From Azonexus sp. R2A61 (GTDB taxonomy: Bacteria > Pseudomonadota > Gammaproteobacteria > Burkholderiales > Rhodocyclaceae): a stretch of 64,000 bases of DNA. Of the stretch, positions 47,054-58,173 are shown piece after piece. The notes beneath the pieces are model-generated. The model was not told where the DNA came from, searched no databases, and worked only from the letters and a program-made list of their open reading frames with translations. The stretch is from positions 186,001 through 250,000 of the forward strand of contig NZ_JACBFO010000001.1 in NCBI RefSeq assembly GCF_021401135.1. Direction: 5' to 3'. A program made the translations under genes and the position numbers. Position 1 is the stretch's first letter. Every line of letters starts with the position of its first letter.

Positions 47054-48324
47054 TGCCCGCCTGGCTCGCTGCTCTGTGGAACCGGCGGATGCTGATCTGC
47101 ATCTTCACCGGCTTCGCATCCGGACTGCCGCTGTACCTGCTGCTCAACCTGGTTCCCGCCTGGTTGAAGACCGAAGGCCTGTCGCTGCGCGCAATCGGCG
47201 CCTTTGCGCTGATCCAGTTTCCCTACACCTGGAAATTCCTCTGGGCGCCGCTGCTCGACCGCTACGGCATCCTGCCCTGGCTGGGCCGTCGACGCAGCTG
47301 GATGCTCGTCTCGCAGATCGGCCTGCTGGCGAGCATCGCCTGGCTCGGCCGGCTCTCGCCGGCCGAGGATTTGTCGCTGATCGTCGGGTTGACCGCACTG
47401 CTGGCCTTCCTTTCGGCAACCCAGGACATCGCGCTCGACGCCTTCCGGCGCGAGGTGCTGCCCGACGAGGAACTCGGCCTGGGCAACGCGATCCACGTGA
47501 ATGCCTACCGCATCGCCGGCCTGGTCCCCGGTTCGTTGTCGCTGATCCTTGCCGATCATCTGCCCTGGGATCAGGTCTTCCTGATCACCGCGGCCTTCAT
47601 GCTGCCCGGCCTGCTGATGACGCTGTCGGTCCGCGAACCGGCAGTCGCCGCCGGTTCGCCGCGCACCCTGCGCGACGCTGTGGTCGAACCCTTCCGTGAA
47701 TTCTTCGGCCGGCACGGCGTGCAGTCTGCGCTGCTGGTACTGGCCTTCCTGTTCCTTTACAAGCTGGGCGATTCGCTGTGCACCGCGCTGGCCACACCGT
47801 TCTATCTGGACATGGGGTACAGCAAGACGGAGATCGGCATCATCGCCAAGAATGCCGGCCTCTGGCCGGCGGTGATCGGGGGCATTCTCGGCGGTATCTG
47901 GATGCTCCGGCTGGGCATCAACCGGGCGCTCTGGCTGTTCGGTGTGGTTCAGGTGATCAGTATCCTCGGCTTCGTCTGGATGGCCTGGATCGGACCGGCC
48001 GAATCGAGCCCGGCACGGCTCGCCACACTGGCCATCGTGATCGGCGGCGAAGCCATCGGTGTCGGCCTGGGAACCACCGCTTTCGTCGCCTTCATGGCAC
48101 GGAGCACGCATCCCGCCTACACGGCAACGCAGATGGCGCTGTTTACCAGCTTGATGGCGGTACCGCGCACGGTGATCAACGCTTCGGCCGGCTGGCTGGT
48201 CGAGACACTGGGCTGGCTTGACTTCTTCTGGCTATGTTTTGGCCTAGCCTTGCCAGGCATGGTGCTTCTGCTCAAGGTCGCGCCCTGGCATGAAGAACCG
48301 CCGGCGATCAGTCGCGGCGACTGA
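47053..48324 (+). CDS. ampG: Muropeptide permease AmpG (MFS transporter)
   Basis: The 423-residue protein has about twelve membrane segments and the AmpG features FASGLPLYLL near the start, PYTWKFLWAPLLDRY, and LSATQDIALDAFR near residue 117. It imports anhydromuropeptides for cell-wall recycling. It starts on the last base of the metW stop codon, which puts it in the metX transcript. Its end overlaps the convergent 102-residue membrane gene by 17 bp. Confidence 0.88.
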   Translation: MPAWLAALWNRRMLICIFTGFASGLPLYLLLNLVPAWLKTEGLSLRAIGAFALIQFPYTWKFLWAPLLDRYGILPWLGRRRSWMLVSQIGLLASIAWLGRLSPAEDLSLIVGLTALLAFLSATQDIALDAFRREVLPDEELGLGNAIHVNAYRIAGLVPGSLSLILADHLPWDQVFLITAAFMLPGLLMTLSVREPAVAAGSPRTLRDAVVEPFREFFGRHGVQSALLVLAFLFLYKLGDSLCTALATPFYLDMGYSKTEIGIIAKNAGLWPAVIGGILGGIWMLRLGINRALWLFGVVQVISILGFVWMAWIGPAESSPARLATLAIVIGGEAIGVGLGTTAFVAFMARSTHPAYTATQMALFTSLMAVPRTVINASAGWLVETLGWLDFFWLCFGLALPGMVLLLKVAPWHEEPPAISRGD

Positions 48325-48616
48325 GACGGCGGCGGTCAAGCCACCAGGCGTAGGCCGGCAGCAGGAAAACCGAACCGGGCAACATCAAGGCAATCAGGTA
48401 AGGCGACAGATTCGCCATGCGCCGCATGTGCAGCAGCAGTTCGGTCCGTTCGGCCGCCGTCCATTGCCCGCCGTTGCGCACTTTCATCAGCAATGGCATC
48501 GCCCCGCGCATGGCCATCAGTTCGGCCAGCACGCGCTGCGTTTCGCGACGCTGCGACATCAGCATCTGCCGCCACCAGACCGGCAGGGCCGCACCAAGCT
48601 CGTCTCCCCGGTCCAT
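48308..48616 (-). CDS. Small membrane protein, 102 aa, unknown
   Basis: The product has a helical N-terminal part rich in arginine and leucine and one or two hydrophobic segments near residues 70-92 (ANLSPYLIALMLPG, then VFLLPAYAWWL). I do not recognise a named family. It is last in a minus-strand set with yqjK-, yqjE- and yqjD-like genes, 3 bp after the YqjK-like gene, so it is probably an inner-membrane accessory of that set. Its end overlaps ampG. Confidence 0.6.
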   Translation of the reverse strand: MDRGDELGAALPVWWRQMLMSQRRETQRVLAELMAMRGAMPLLMKVRNGGQWTAAERTELLLHMRRMANLSPYLIALMLPGSVFLLPAYAWWLDRRRLSRRD

Positions 48617-48619
48617 GGT

Positions 48620-48904
48620 TCAGCCCAGCCGCGCCTTGATGGCCTGCCAGCCACGCCACAGGAAAAAACTCCGCCGGAACCAGCGCAGGGCGCGCTTCGG
48701 CCGGGCGACGAAACTCGCGGCGACTGCCGCGCCGACCGCCAGCGGATGCCGTTTCAACCAATCGACACCGCGCAGGGCCGCGTCGCCGTAAGCCAGTACC
48801 GACTCCAGCGAAGCCGCATGCCGGGCGAAGTCCGCCCGCTGCTGACCGACGCGGACCAGCAAGGCGCCGCGACGTTCGGCGAGACGCAGGTGTTTTTCGT
48901 TCAT
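48620..48904 (-). CDS. YqjK-like protein
   Basis: The 94-residue protein begins with NEKHLRLAERRGALLVRVGQQRADF, written here only in part as the conserved basic/acidic start of YqjK-type proteins, and has a short hydrophobic stretch at about 57-66. It follows the YqjE-like gene with an ATGA-type overlap. A yqjD-yqjE-yqjK order is known from enterobacteria. Function is poorly defined; a link to membrane-bound ribosomes comes from YqjD only. Confidence 0.65.
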   Translation of the reverse strand: MNEKHLRLAERRGALLVRVGQQRADFARHAASLESVLAYGDAALRGVDWLKRHPLAVGAAVAASFVARPKRALRWFRRSFFLWRGWQAIKARLG

Positions 48905-49302
48905 TCCTGCGGTCGACCGCGCAATTGCGCAATATCTTCGTCGAGTTCGGACAGGCTGCTGCGGAACAGCCGGCTCGGCTTGCGAGCCTGGGCCCGCAAC
49001 GAAGCGACCAGCAACAGCGCAGTGCCGATGAAGACGGCCGCGAACAGGCCGAAAACCAGCACCCGCTGCTCCCAGAAGGCCAGCGCGATGCTGAAGACCG
49101 CCATGATCAGGCCGATGGCGAACAGGAACGCGGCGCCGATCGCCTTGCTCCACATCGAGATCAGCCGGAGTTTCTCCTCCTCGATCTCGAGCACCAGCAG
49201 TTCGGCGCGCGTCCGCCCGATGCTGAGCAACGTGGCGAACAGGTTCCGGAGACCGGCGAACAGGCCTTCGCGGCCCGTCTCGCCGGTAGTGTTCCCGGTC
49301 AT
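48901..49302 (-). CDS. YqjE-like membrane protein (phage holin superfamily III fold)
   Basis: The 133-residue protein has two membrane helices (about 53-76 and 82-103) after an amphipathic N-terminal helix with ELLVLEIEEEKLRL. That is the layout of the YqjE family, which databases also label phage holin family. No lysis genes are near, so a holin role is not suggested. It lies 4 bp after the YqjD-like gene. Confidence 0.75.
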   Translation of the reverse strand: MTGNTTGETGREGLFAGLRNLFATLLSIGRTRAELLVLEIEEEKLRLISMWSKAIGAAFLFAIGLIMAVFSIALAFWEQRVLVFGLFAAVFIGTALLLVASLRAQARKPSRLFRSSLSELDEDIAQLRGRPQE

Positions 49303-49306
49303 CCGG

Positions 49307-49621
49307 TCAGCGACGGCCGATCAGCACGCCCAGGGCCAGGCCCAGCACGGCGGCAACGCCAACGGCCTTCCACGGCTCATCGTGCACGAAATCGTCGGTG
49401 GCACGGGCAGCCGCCTTGGTCTTGTCGATGACGGCATGTTCCAGATCGATCACGCGTTCCTTGGCATCGCGCAGACGGACGCCCAGACGCTCACGCAATT
49501 CGCCAACCTTCTCGCCGGCCAGGCCGGTCGTCGCGCGCAGCAGTTCTTCGGTATCGGCGATGACGACCTTCAGGTCGGAGACCAGCTTATCCTTGCTGGC
49601 AGCAGTCATTTGTTCGGACAT
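49307..49621 (-). CDS. YqjD/ElaB-type ribosome-associated membrane protein (DUF883)
   Basis: The 104-residue protein has a long helical, charged region and a single C-terminal membrane helix ending VLGLALGVLIGRR, the hallmark of the ElaB/YqjD/DUF883 family. In E. coli YqjD tethers ribosomes to the inner membrane in stationary phase. It is the first gene of the yqj-like set, 65 bp after xth. Confidence 0.85.
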   Translation of the reverse strand: MSEQMTAASKDKLVSDLKVVIADTEELLRATTGLAGEKVGELRERLGVRLRDAKERVIDLEHAVIDKTKAAARATDDFVHDEPWKAVGVAAVLGLALGVLIGRR

Positions 49622-49686
49622 TTGGAAACCTCTTTGTTGAACGGGGTTGTGCGGAAGGGACAGGTTAGCCCGTCCGGCGGCTTAAA

Positions 49687-50493
49687 TCAAATCGCATCGG
49701 CGGAAAGCGGGAAGTCATAATCGACGATCAACGGCGCATGGTCGGAAAATCGCTCGTCCTTGTAAACGCAAGCCTGCCGGGCCGTGGCCGCGATTCCCGG
49801 GGTGGCGATCTGGTAGTCGATGCGCCAGCCGACATTTTTCGCCCAGGCCTGACCGCGATTGCTCCACCAGGTGTAGCAGGCATCGGTTGCCTCCGGATGC
49901 AGGCGGCGATAGACGTCGACCCAGCCCAGTTCGTCGAAGACCTTGCTCAGCCAGGCCCGCTCCTCGGGCAGAAACCCGGAATTCTTCTGGTTCGACTTCC
50001 AGTTTTTCAGATCGATTTCCCGATGGGCGATGTTCCAGTCGCCGCAGATCACGATTTCCCGGCCTTCCGCATGCAAGGCCTGCATTTGCGGGAAAAACAG
50101 CTCAAGAAAGCGGAACTTTGCTTCCTGACGCTCCGGCGACGAAGAACCGGAAGGCAAATAAAGCGAAATCACCGAAAGATTGCCGAAATCGGCGCGAAGG
50201 TAGCGCCCCTCGGCGTCGAATTCTGCGCCATCGAAGCCTTCGATGACCCGCTGGGGCGGCGTCCGGCACCACAGTCCGACACCGCTATAGCCTTTTTTCT
50301 CGGCGCAGTGGTAATGAGCGTGCATGCCGTCCGGCTGCAGCATCTCCGCCGACAGGTCGGGCAACTGCGCCTTCAATTCCTGCAGACAGAAGACATCGCC
50401 TTGTTGGGCAGCAGCCCAGGACAGGACATTTTTGTTCCAGGCAGAACGGATGCCGTTGAGGTTCAGCGAGATGATGCGTAACATTGTCTTCAT
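49687..50493 (-). CDS. xth: Exodeoxyribonuclease III
   Basis: The 268-residue AP endonuclease/3'-exonuclease repairs abasic sites. Motifs are LNLNGIRSAW near the start, the metal-binding glutamate in CLQELKAQ, GDWNIAH in the centre and the catalytic SDHAPLIVDY at the end. Starts at 50493 or 50484 are both possible. It is divergent from pyrE with only 34 bp between them, so the two promoters must overlap. Confidence 0.9.
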   Translation of the reverse strand: MKTMLRIISLNLNGIRSAWNKNVLSWAAAQQGDVFCLQELKAQLPDLSAEMLQPDGMHAHYHCAEKKGYSGVGLWCRTPPQRVIEGFDGAEFDAEGRYLRADFGNLSVISLYLPSGSSSPERQEAKFRFLELFFPQMQALHAEGREIVICGDWNIAHREIDLKNWKSNQKNSGFLPEERAWLSKVFDELGWVDVYRRLHPEATDACYTWWSNRGQAWAKNVGWRIDYQIATPGIAATARQACVYKDERFSDHAPLIVDYDFPLSADAI

Positions 50494-50527
50494 CTGTCGG
50501 CCGTGACTGCGCCGTTTGTGGAGTTTT

Positions 50528-51169
50528 ATGGATTTTCGTCAGGATTTCATCGAATTCGCCCTCGACTGCAAGGTGCTTCGCTTTGGCGAATTCAAGACCA
50601 AGGCAGGGCGGATGTCGCCCTACTTCTTCAACGCCGGATTGTTCAACGACGGCGCCTCGCTCGGTCGACTCGCCGGATTCTACGCCAAAGCGGCAGCCGC
50701 CAGCAGCCTCCCCTTCGACATGCTGTTCGGTCCGGCCTACAAGGGCATTCCGCTGGTTGCCGCGATCGCCGTATCGCTGGCGGCCCAGGGCACGAACTAT
50801 CCTTTCGCGTTCAACCGCAAGGAAGCCAAGGATCATGGCGAAGGCGGGATGATCGTCGGTGCGCCGCTGACCGGCCGCGTCCTGATTGTCGACGACGTGA
50901 TTTCCGCCGGCACCTCGGTACGCGAATCGGTCGAATTGATTCGCGCCGCCGGCGCCACGCCGGCCGGCGTCCTGATCGCGCTCGACCGCCAGGAACGAGG
51001 TCAGGGCGAGTTGTCGGCCGTACAGGAAGTACAGCGCGACTATGGCATTCCGGTCATCGCTGTCGCCAGCCTCGGCGACCTTATGGCCTATTTGCAGAAC
51101 AACCCGAGCTTCGCCGAATATCGGACCGCTGTGGCAGCCTACCGGGAACGTTACGGCATCGATGCCTAA
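50528..51169 (+). CDS. pyrE: Orotate phosphoribosyltransferase
   Basis: The 213-residue enzyme joins orotate with PRPP in pyrimidine synthesis. [20 protein letters not shown] near residue 120 is the PRPP-binding motif, and GPAYKGIPL near 72 binds pyrophosphate. GGAG at 50518-50521 precedes the ATG at 50528, which is why that start is chosen over a GTG at 50516. Its end overlaps the next gene by 8 bp. Confidence 0.92.
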   Translation: MDFRQDFIEFALDCKVLRFGEFKTKAGRMSPYFFNAGLFNDGASLGRLAGFYAKAAAASSLPFDMLFGPAYKGIPLVAAIAVSLAAQGTNYPFAFNRKEAKDHGEGGMIVGAPLTGRVLIVDDVISAGTSVRESVELIRAAGATPAGVLIALDRQERGQGELSAVQEVQRDYGIPVIAVASLGDLMAYLQNNPSFAEYRTAVAAYRERYGIDA

Positions 51170-51797
51170 GAAACTTCTGCTCCTTCTCTCACTGACCGTC
51201 ACCTCGCCGCTCTGGGCAGGGGAGGGACTGTTCTGCTGCGACGCCCCCGGACAGGGTCGCCTGTGCGGTGACTCGCTACCGCCGCAATGTCGCGGGCTGG
51301 CCCATCGCATCTATGATCGGGCCGGCAACCTGGTCAAGACCGTCGGTCCGCAACAGACCCCCGAGCAGAAAGCCGCTGCCGCGGAAGAGGCGCGCAAACG
51401 CAAGCAGATGGAAGACGCACAACGCGAGCAGCGCCGCTTTGACCAGGCCTTGCTCGACACCTACGCAACGCCGGACGACATCGATCTGACGCAGCAGAAG
51501 GCGGAAGACGACATCAATTTCTCGATCCGGGCAGCCCAGGCCAAGTTGAGCGACGCGCAGGGACGGCACCGCAAGCTGGCCAACGAAGCCGAGTTCTACA
51601 AGCGCAAGCCGATGCCCGGCGACCTCGACCGCGACCTGCGCGCCACGGCACACGAAATCCAGTTGCAGAGCGAACTGATCGAGATGAAGAAAAAGGATCT
51701 GGCGCAAATCCGAGCCAAGTACGACGCGGACCGCAAGCGCTACTACGAACTGACCGGCAGGCGCAGCCTGCGCGGCCAGTTGCCACCGGCACGCTGA
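51162..51797 (+). CDS. Secreted or periplasmic coiled-coil protein, unknown
   Basis: The 211-residue product has a signal peptide of about 19 residues (ending PLWA), a small cysteine-rich part (FCCD, RLCGD, QCRG) and then a long charged helix from about residue 65 to the end, likely a coiled coil. The family is not known to me; similar proteins follow pyrE in related bacteria by memory only. It overlaps pyrE by 8 bp. Its stop codon abuts the convergent gatB stop, forming TGATCA. Confidence 0.7.
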   Translation: MPKKLLLLLSLTVTSPLWAGEGLFCCDAPGQGRLCGDSLPPQCRGLAHRIYDRAGNLVKTVGPQQTPEQKAAAAEEARKRKQMEDAQREQRRFDQALLDTYATPDDIDLTQQKAEDDINFSIRAAQAKLSDAQGRHRKLANEAEFYKRKPMPGDLDRDLRATAHEIQLQSELIEMKKKDLAQIRAKYDADRKRYYELTGRRSLRGQLPPAR

Positions 51798-53249
51798 TCA
51801 ACCGGCCAGTTTCTTCTTCAGCAGTTCGTTGACCTGCTGCGGGTTAGCCTTGCCCTTGGCCGCCTTCATCACCTGACCGACCAGCGCGTTGAACGCCTTT
51901 TCCTTGCCGGCGCGGTACTCAGCGACGTTCGCCGCATTGGCGGCGAGGACCTCGTCCACCAGCGACTCGATGGCGCCGCTGTCAGTGATCTGCTTCAGCC
52001 CCTGTTTCTCGATGATCTCGTCGGCCGTCGCACCGTCACCGCTCCACAAGGCCTCGAAGACTTTCTTGGCGATGTTGTTGGAGATGGTGTTGTCGACGAT
52101 GCGTAGCACCAGTCCGCCGAGTTGCTGCGGCGACACCGGCGACTGGGCGATGTCCAGACCGTCCTTGTTCAGGCGGGCGGCAAGATCGACCATGACCCAG
52201 TTGGCGCAGGGCTTGGCGGCAAGCTGTCCGGCAACCGCTACGGTCGACTCGTAAAAATCGGCAATTTCCTGGCTGGCGGTCAGCGTCGTCGCATCGTAGG
52301 CCGACAGGCCGAGCTGCTCGACGAAGCGCTGGCGCTTCTGTGCCGGCAGTTCCGGCAATTCACCACGCACGCGCTCGACCCAGTCGGCGGAAATGACCAG
52401 CGGCAGCAGATCGGGATCGGGGAAATAGCGGTAGTCGTGCGCATCTTCCTTGCTACGCATCATCCGCGTCTCGCCGGTATCCGGATCGAAGAGCACGGTC
52501 GCCTGCTGGATGGTGCGGCCTTCCTCGATCTCGTTGATCTGCCACTGCACTTCGAAATCGATGGCTTCCTTGAGGAAACGGAAGGAGTTGAGGTTCTTGA
52601 TCTCGCGCCGGGTGCCGAAGGGCGCGCCGGGGCGACGCACGGAGACGTTGGCATCGCAGCGGAAGGAGCCTTCCTGCATGTTGCCGTCGCAGATGCCGAT
52701 CCAGCGCACCAGCGCATGTAGTGCACGGGCGTAGGCCACCGCCTCGTCGGAGGAGCGCATGTCCGGCTCGGTGACGATTTCCAGCAGCGGCGTGCCGGCC
52801 CGGTTGAGGTCGATGCCCGACTTGCCCTGGAAGTCTTCGTGCAGCGACTTGCCGGCATCTTCTTCCAGATGGGCACGGGTCAGGTTGACGGTCTTTTCGT
52901 AAGCCTTGTCGCCGCTGCCGACCTGTACGGTGATCGCACCGCCCTGCACGACCGGCAGCTCGAACTGGCTGATCTGGTAGCCCTTGGGCAAGTCGGGGTA
53001 GAAGTAGTTCTTGCGCGCGAAAATGGATTTCGGCGCAACCTGGGCGCCAATCGCCAGGCCGAAGCGGATGGCGCACTCGACGGCCTTCCTGTTCAACACC
53101 GGCAAAACGCCGGGCAGGGCCAGGTCGACCGCGCAAGCCTGCGTGTTGGGCTCGGCACCGAAGGCGATCGAGGCGCCGGAAAAGATTTTCGACACGGTCG
53201 CCAGCTGTGCGTGCGTTTCGATGCCGATGACAACTTCCCACTGATTCAT
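51798..53249 (-). CDS. gatB: Asp-tRNA(Asn)/Glu-tRNA(Gln) amidotransferase subunit B
   Basis: The 483-residue subunit binds mischarged tRNA and the ammonia channel. It starts with [13 protein letters not shown], contains [19 protein letters not shown] and the later [12 protein letters not shown], all standard in GatB, and ends with a YqeY-like helical tail. It completes the GatCAB complex, but a lipoprotein gene separates it from gatA by about 530 bp. Confidence 0.93.
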   Translation of the reverse strand: MNQWEVVIGIETHAQLATVSKIFSGASIAFGAEPNTQACAVDLALPGVLPVLNRKAVECAIRFGLAIGAQVAPKSIFARKNYFYPDLPKGYQISQFELPVVQGGAITVQVGSGDKAYEKTVNLTRAHLEEDAGKSLHEDFQGKSGIDLNRAGTPLLEIVTEPDMRSSDEAVAYARALHALVRWIGICDGNMQEGSFRCDANVSVRRPGAPFGTRREIKNLNSFRFLKEAIDFEVQWQINEIEEGRTIQQATVLFDPDTGETRMMRSKEDAHDYRYFPDPDLLPLVISADWVERVRGELPELPAQKRQRFVEQLGLSAYDATTLTASQEIADFYESTVAVAGQLAAKPCANWVMVDLAARLNKDGLDIAQSPVSPQQLGGLVLRIVDNTISNNIAKKVFEALWSGDGATADEIIEKQGLKQITDSGAIESLVDEVLAANAANVAEYRAGKEKAFNALVGQVMKAAKGKANPQQVNELLKKKLAG

Positions 53250-53261
53250 GGTTTCATCCGT

Positions 53262-53792
53262 TCAATGACAGCGTCCGGTCTTCGCATCGACGATGACCGG
53301 CCAAAGATAATCGAAAGCCTGGCCTTCGCAGGACTTCTGGCAACTGTTGAAGGCGATCGTCACTTCCTTGCCCTGCTCCCACATGCGCACCGTGCAGTCG
53401 TGCATCTGCTTGTGCCGCAGGAAGGCCTGCGGGAGTTTCGCTTCCTGCGTGAAATCGGCCAGATTGAAGTGGCAGGCGCCGTGTCCCTTGATATTGATCT
53501 GGGCGTCGAAAGTCTTCACTTCGGCTTCCTTGACCAGCAGGTTCAGACGGGTTGCCGTGCCGACCGCATCACGACTGCTGCAACGCGACTTGACGTTGAG
53601 CGGCCGCGTCGGCTGCGGTTTTAGGTTGCGGTTGGCGAGGTATTTCAAGGTCGAATTCTTGAATTTCGGCGTCTCTTCCTTAGCCGTCGGCGCTTCCGTC
53701 GGCGCGGTCGCTGACGGGGCATCCGGTGCTTTCGGGGTTTCGGCGCAGGCGGCCAGCCCGATCACGGCCAATGCCAGCCAGCGCCGCCACAT
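53262..53792 (-). CDS. Predicted lipoprotein between gatA and gatB
   Basis: The 176-residue product has a lipobox VIGLAAC with Cys16, so it should be processed to a lipoprotein. A proline- and threonine-rich linker follows, then a domain with five further cysteines (CSSRD, HGACHF, HDCTVR, SCQKSC, GRCH) that could form disulphides. I do not recognise the family. It lies 2 bp after gatA and 12 bp before gatB, so it is transcribed with them, but nothing suggests a role in tRNA amidation. Confidence 0.75.
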   Translation of the reverse strand: MWRRWLALAVIGLAACAETPKAPDAPSATAPTEAPTAKEETPKFKNSTLKYLANRNLKPQPTRPLNVKSRCSSRDAVGTATRLNLLVKEAEVKTFDAQINIKGHGACHFNLADFTQEAKLPQAFLRHKQMHDCTVRMWEQGKEVTIAFNSCQKSCEGQAFDYLWPVIVDAKTGRCH

Positions 53793-53794
53793 CC

Positions 53795-55263
53795 TCAATC
53801 CAGGCCGACCGGCCGGCGCTGATGCCAGTCGGTCGCCAGCTGGTAGCGATGCGCCACGTCGAGCAGACGCGCTTCGTCGAAATAGTTGCCGATCAGCTGC
53901 ATGCCGACCGGCAGACCGTCGGCAAAGCCGCAAGGCAGCGACATGCCGGGCAGGCCGGCGAGATTGACGGCGATGGTGTAGATGTCCGACAGATACATCT
54001 GCACCGGATCGGCCGCCTTTTCGCCCAGCCGGAATGCGGTCGACGGCGACGTCGGCCCGAGAATGACGTCGCAGGACTTGAAGGCCTCGACGAAATCGTT
54101 GGCGATCAAGCGACGGATGCGCTGTGCCTGCAGGTAATAGGCATCGTAGTAACCGTGCGACAGCACATAGGCACCGATCAGGATGCGGCGCTTGACCTCG
54201 GCACCGAACCCCTGGGCGCGGGTCTTCATGTACATGTCGTCGAGGTTGCCGTAGTCCGGCGCGCGATAGCCGTAGCGGACGCCGTCGAAACGCGACAGGT
54301 TGGAGCTGGCCTCCGCCGGCGCGATGACGTAATACGCCGGCACCGACAAATGCGAGTTGGGCAGCGAGACTTCCACGGTCGACGCGCCCAGACGGCGATA
54401 TTCGGCAATCGCTTCCTGCACCGCGGCCATCACCGAAGCGTCGCAGCCTTCGCCGAAGAACTCTTTCGGCAGGCCGATGCGCAGACCGGCCAGCGGCTGC
54501 TCGGCCGACGGCTGATCGAGCAGACGGGCATAGTTTTCGACCGGCCGGTCGAGCGACGTCGAATCGCGTTCGTCGAAGCCGACCATGGTGTTCAGCAGCA
54601 GCGCGCAGTCTTCGGCCGAAACGGCCATCGGACCGGCCTGATCGAGCGAGGACGCAAACGCGATCATGCCGTAACGCGAAATCACGCCGTAAGTCGGCTT
54701 CAGACCGGTCAGGTTGCACAACGCCGCCGGCTGGCGGATCGAACCGCCAGTGTCGGTACCGGTTGCCGCCGGCGCCAGGCGCGCCGCCACCGCGGCCGCC
54801 GAACCGCCCGACGAACCGCCCGGCACGCGGGTGAAGTCCCACGGATTCTTGACCGGACCGAAGTACGAGGTCTCATTCGACGAGCCCATCGCGAACTCGT
54901 CCATGTTGGTCTTGCCCAGCGAAACCAGGCCGGCCTGCCGGTGCATCTTGTCGATCACCGTGGCGTCGTAGGGCGACACGAAATTGGCCAGCATCTTCGA
55001 GCCGCAGGTCGTCGTCCAGCCCTCGGCGCAGAAGATGTCCTTCTGGGCGATCGGCACGCCGGTCAGCGGGCCGGCCGTGCCGGCAGCGATCCGCGCATCG
55101 GCCTCGGCGGCCATTTTCAGCGTCTTCTCGCGGTCGACCGTGACAAAGGCATTGATTTCGGGATTCAGGCGCTCGATGCGCTCGAGGAACAGCGTGCTCA
55201 GCTCGACGCTGGAAACTTCCTTGGCCGCCAGGGCCTGCGACAGTTGCTTGAGTGTCTTGGCGA

Positions 55264-55267
<4 letters not shown>
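53795..55267 (-). CDS. gatA: Asp-tRNA(Asn)/Glu-tRNA(Gln) amidotransferase subunit A
   Basis: The 490-residue amidase subunit hydrolyses glutamine. The Ser-cisSer-Lys triad is visible: Lys in GVPIAQKD near residue 76, the cis-Ser in [11 protein letters not shown] near 150, and the nucleophile Ser in [11 protein letters not shown] near 174. The ATG at 55267 overlaps the gatC stop (ATGA). A far longer open frame that continues upstream, antisense to mreB, is a shadow and was discarded. Confidence 0.93.
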
Positions 55268-56701
<1,434 letters not shown>

Positions 56702-56726
56702 CGGTTGACCGCAGCAGACTGACGCG

Positions 56727-57641
56727 ATGGCCGGCATCGACCACGCTCCGCCACCGTTCTTCAAACGAGGGCCAGCACCGCTGGCCCTTCTGACTTTCTA
56801 CGTCGCAATTTCGCTGGCGCTGTTCGTCGTCGACCTGCGCTTCCGCAGCCTCGACCTGTTCCGCCAGACGCTCAGCCTGTTCGTCGACCCGGTCCAGCGC
56901 GTCGCCCAGACGCCGGGCAGCCTGGTCGATTACGCTGCGGCCTACCTGCACGGTCTGCAGGAGATGCAAGCCGACAACACCCGGCTCAAGCAGGCGCAGT
57001 TGACCACCGCACCGAACCTGCAGCGACTGGAACATCTGGAAAGCGAAAACGAACGGCTGCGCAAGCTGCTCGACATGCGCGATCGCCAGAAAGCCAAGGG
57101 ACAGGTGGCGCAGATCATGTACACCGCGCGCGACCCCTTCGTCCGTCGTATCGTCATCGACAAGGGCCAGCAGGCAGGCATCATCGCCGGCCAGCCGGCG
57201 ATCGACGAAGGCGGCATCGTCGGCCAGGTGACCCGCGTCTTCCCGTTCTCGGCGGAGATCACGCTGATCACCGACAAGGATCAATCGGTGCCGGTACAAC
57301 TGGTACGCAGCGGCCAGCGCTCGGTCGTCTTCGGCCTGGGCAACGGCCAGCTCGAACTGCGCTACATCCCGGCCAACGCCGACGTCAAGGAAGGCGACCT
57401 GCTCGTCACCTCCGGCCTGGACGGTCTCTACCTGCCGGGCTTCCCGGTGGCCAAGGTGGTCAGCATCGAACGCGAGAACTCCTATTCCTTCGCCCGCATC
57501 CGCTGCGAGCCGATCGCCGCGGTCGAGAATTTCGGCGAGGTGATGATTCTCGCCCCGCGCGCCGAACAACTGCCGAGACCGCCGGAATCCGACGGTCGCC
57601 GCAGCAATACCGGCGCACCGAGCCGGGAAGCGGCCAAGTAA
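56727..57641 (+). CDS. mreC: Rod-shape-determining protein MreC
   Basis: The 304-residue protein has one membrane helix near residues 22-42, a coiled coil (about 72-110) and a periplasmic two-barrel domain with [14 protein letters not shown] and [17 protein letters not shown]. It links MreB to the synthases PBP2 and RodA. The start is 25 bp after mreB. The C-terminal tail is short and polar. Confidence 0.92.
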   Translation: MAGIDHAPPPFFKRGPAPLALLTFYVAISLALFVVDLRFRSLDLFRQTLSLFVDPVQRVAQTPGSLVDYAAAYLHGLQEMQADNTRLKQAQLTTAPNLQRLEHLESENERLRKLLDMRDRQKAKGQVAQIMYTARDPFVRRIVIDKGQQAGIIAGQPAIDEGGIVGQVTRVFPFSAEITLITDKDQSVPVQLVRSGQRSVVFGLGNGQLELRYIPANADVKEGDLLVTSGLDGLYLPGFPVAKVVSIERENSYSFARIRCEPIAAVENFGEVMILAPRAEQLPRPPESDGRRSNTGAPSREAAK

Positions 57642-58163
57642 ATGCAACCGACCTTTTCCTCCTCGCGCATCCTGCTGCCGGTCCGGCCCTGGTTCATCAT
57701 CCTGAGCCTGTTCGTCGCGCTGCTGATGAACTTCCTGCCGACCAGCCACTGGCCCGGCATCCCGGACTGGGCCGCCCTGGTCCTGTGCTTCTGGAGCATC
57801 CGCGAATCGCGGCGCGTCGGCATGGGCTGGGCCTTCGTGCTCGGTCTGGCGATGGATGTCGCCGACGGCGCGGTGCTCGGTCAGCACTGCTTCGCCTACA
57901 TCCTGCTCGCCTATGCCGCCGCCGCCCAGTCACGACGCATCCTGTGGTTCCCGATCGGCCAGCAGGCACTGCAGATTCTGCCGCTGCTGATCGGCTGCCA
58001 GGTCATCCAGCTGACCATGCGCCTGATGACCGGCGCCGATTTTCCCGGCTGGGGATTCCTGATCGGCCCCTTCATCGCTGCCTTCCTGTGGATTCCGGCC
58101 ACCTTCCTGCTGCTCCTGCCGCAATACCAGCCGGTCGAGCGCGACGAGAACCGGCCGCTCTGA
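57642..58163 (+). CDS. mreD: Rod-shape-determining protein MreD
   Basis: The 173-residue membrane protein has about five helices. It begins at the base after the mreC stop codon. Family features are the FLPTSHWPGIPDWAALVLCFW segment, given in part, and GWAFVLGLAMDVADGAVLGQH, also in part, near residue 65. It belongs to the elongasome core with MreC. Confidence 0.9.
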   Translation: MQPTFSSSRILLPVRPWFIILSLFVALLMNFLPTSHWPGIPDWAALVLCFWSIRESRRVGMGWAFVLGLAMDVADGAVLGQHCFAYILLAYAAAAQSRRILWFPIGQQALQILPLLIGCQVIQLTMRLMTGADFPGWGFLIGPFIAAFLWIPATFLLLLPQYQPVERDENRPL

Positions 58164-58173
58164 ACGCCCGCCG

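Noticed and set aside
48901-49302. YqjE-like protein as a phage holin
   Set aside because: No endolysin or other phage gene is near; the yqjD/yqjK neighbours explain it.
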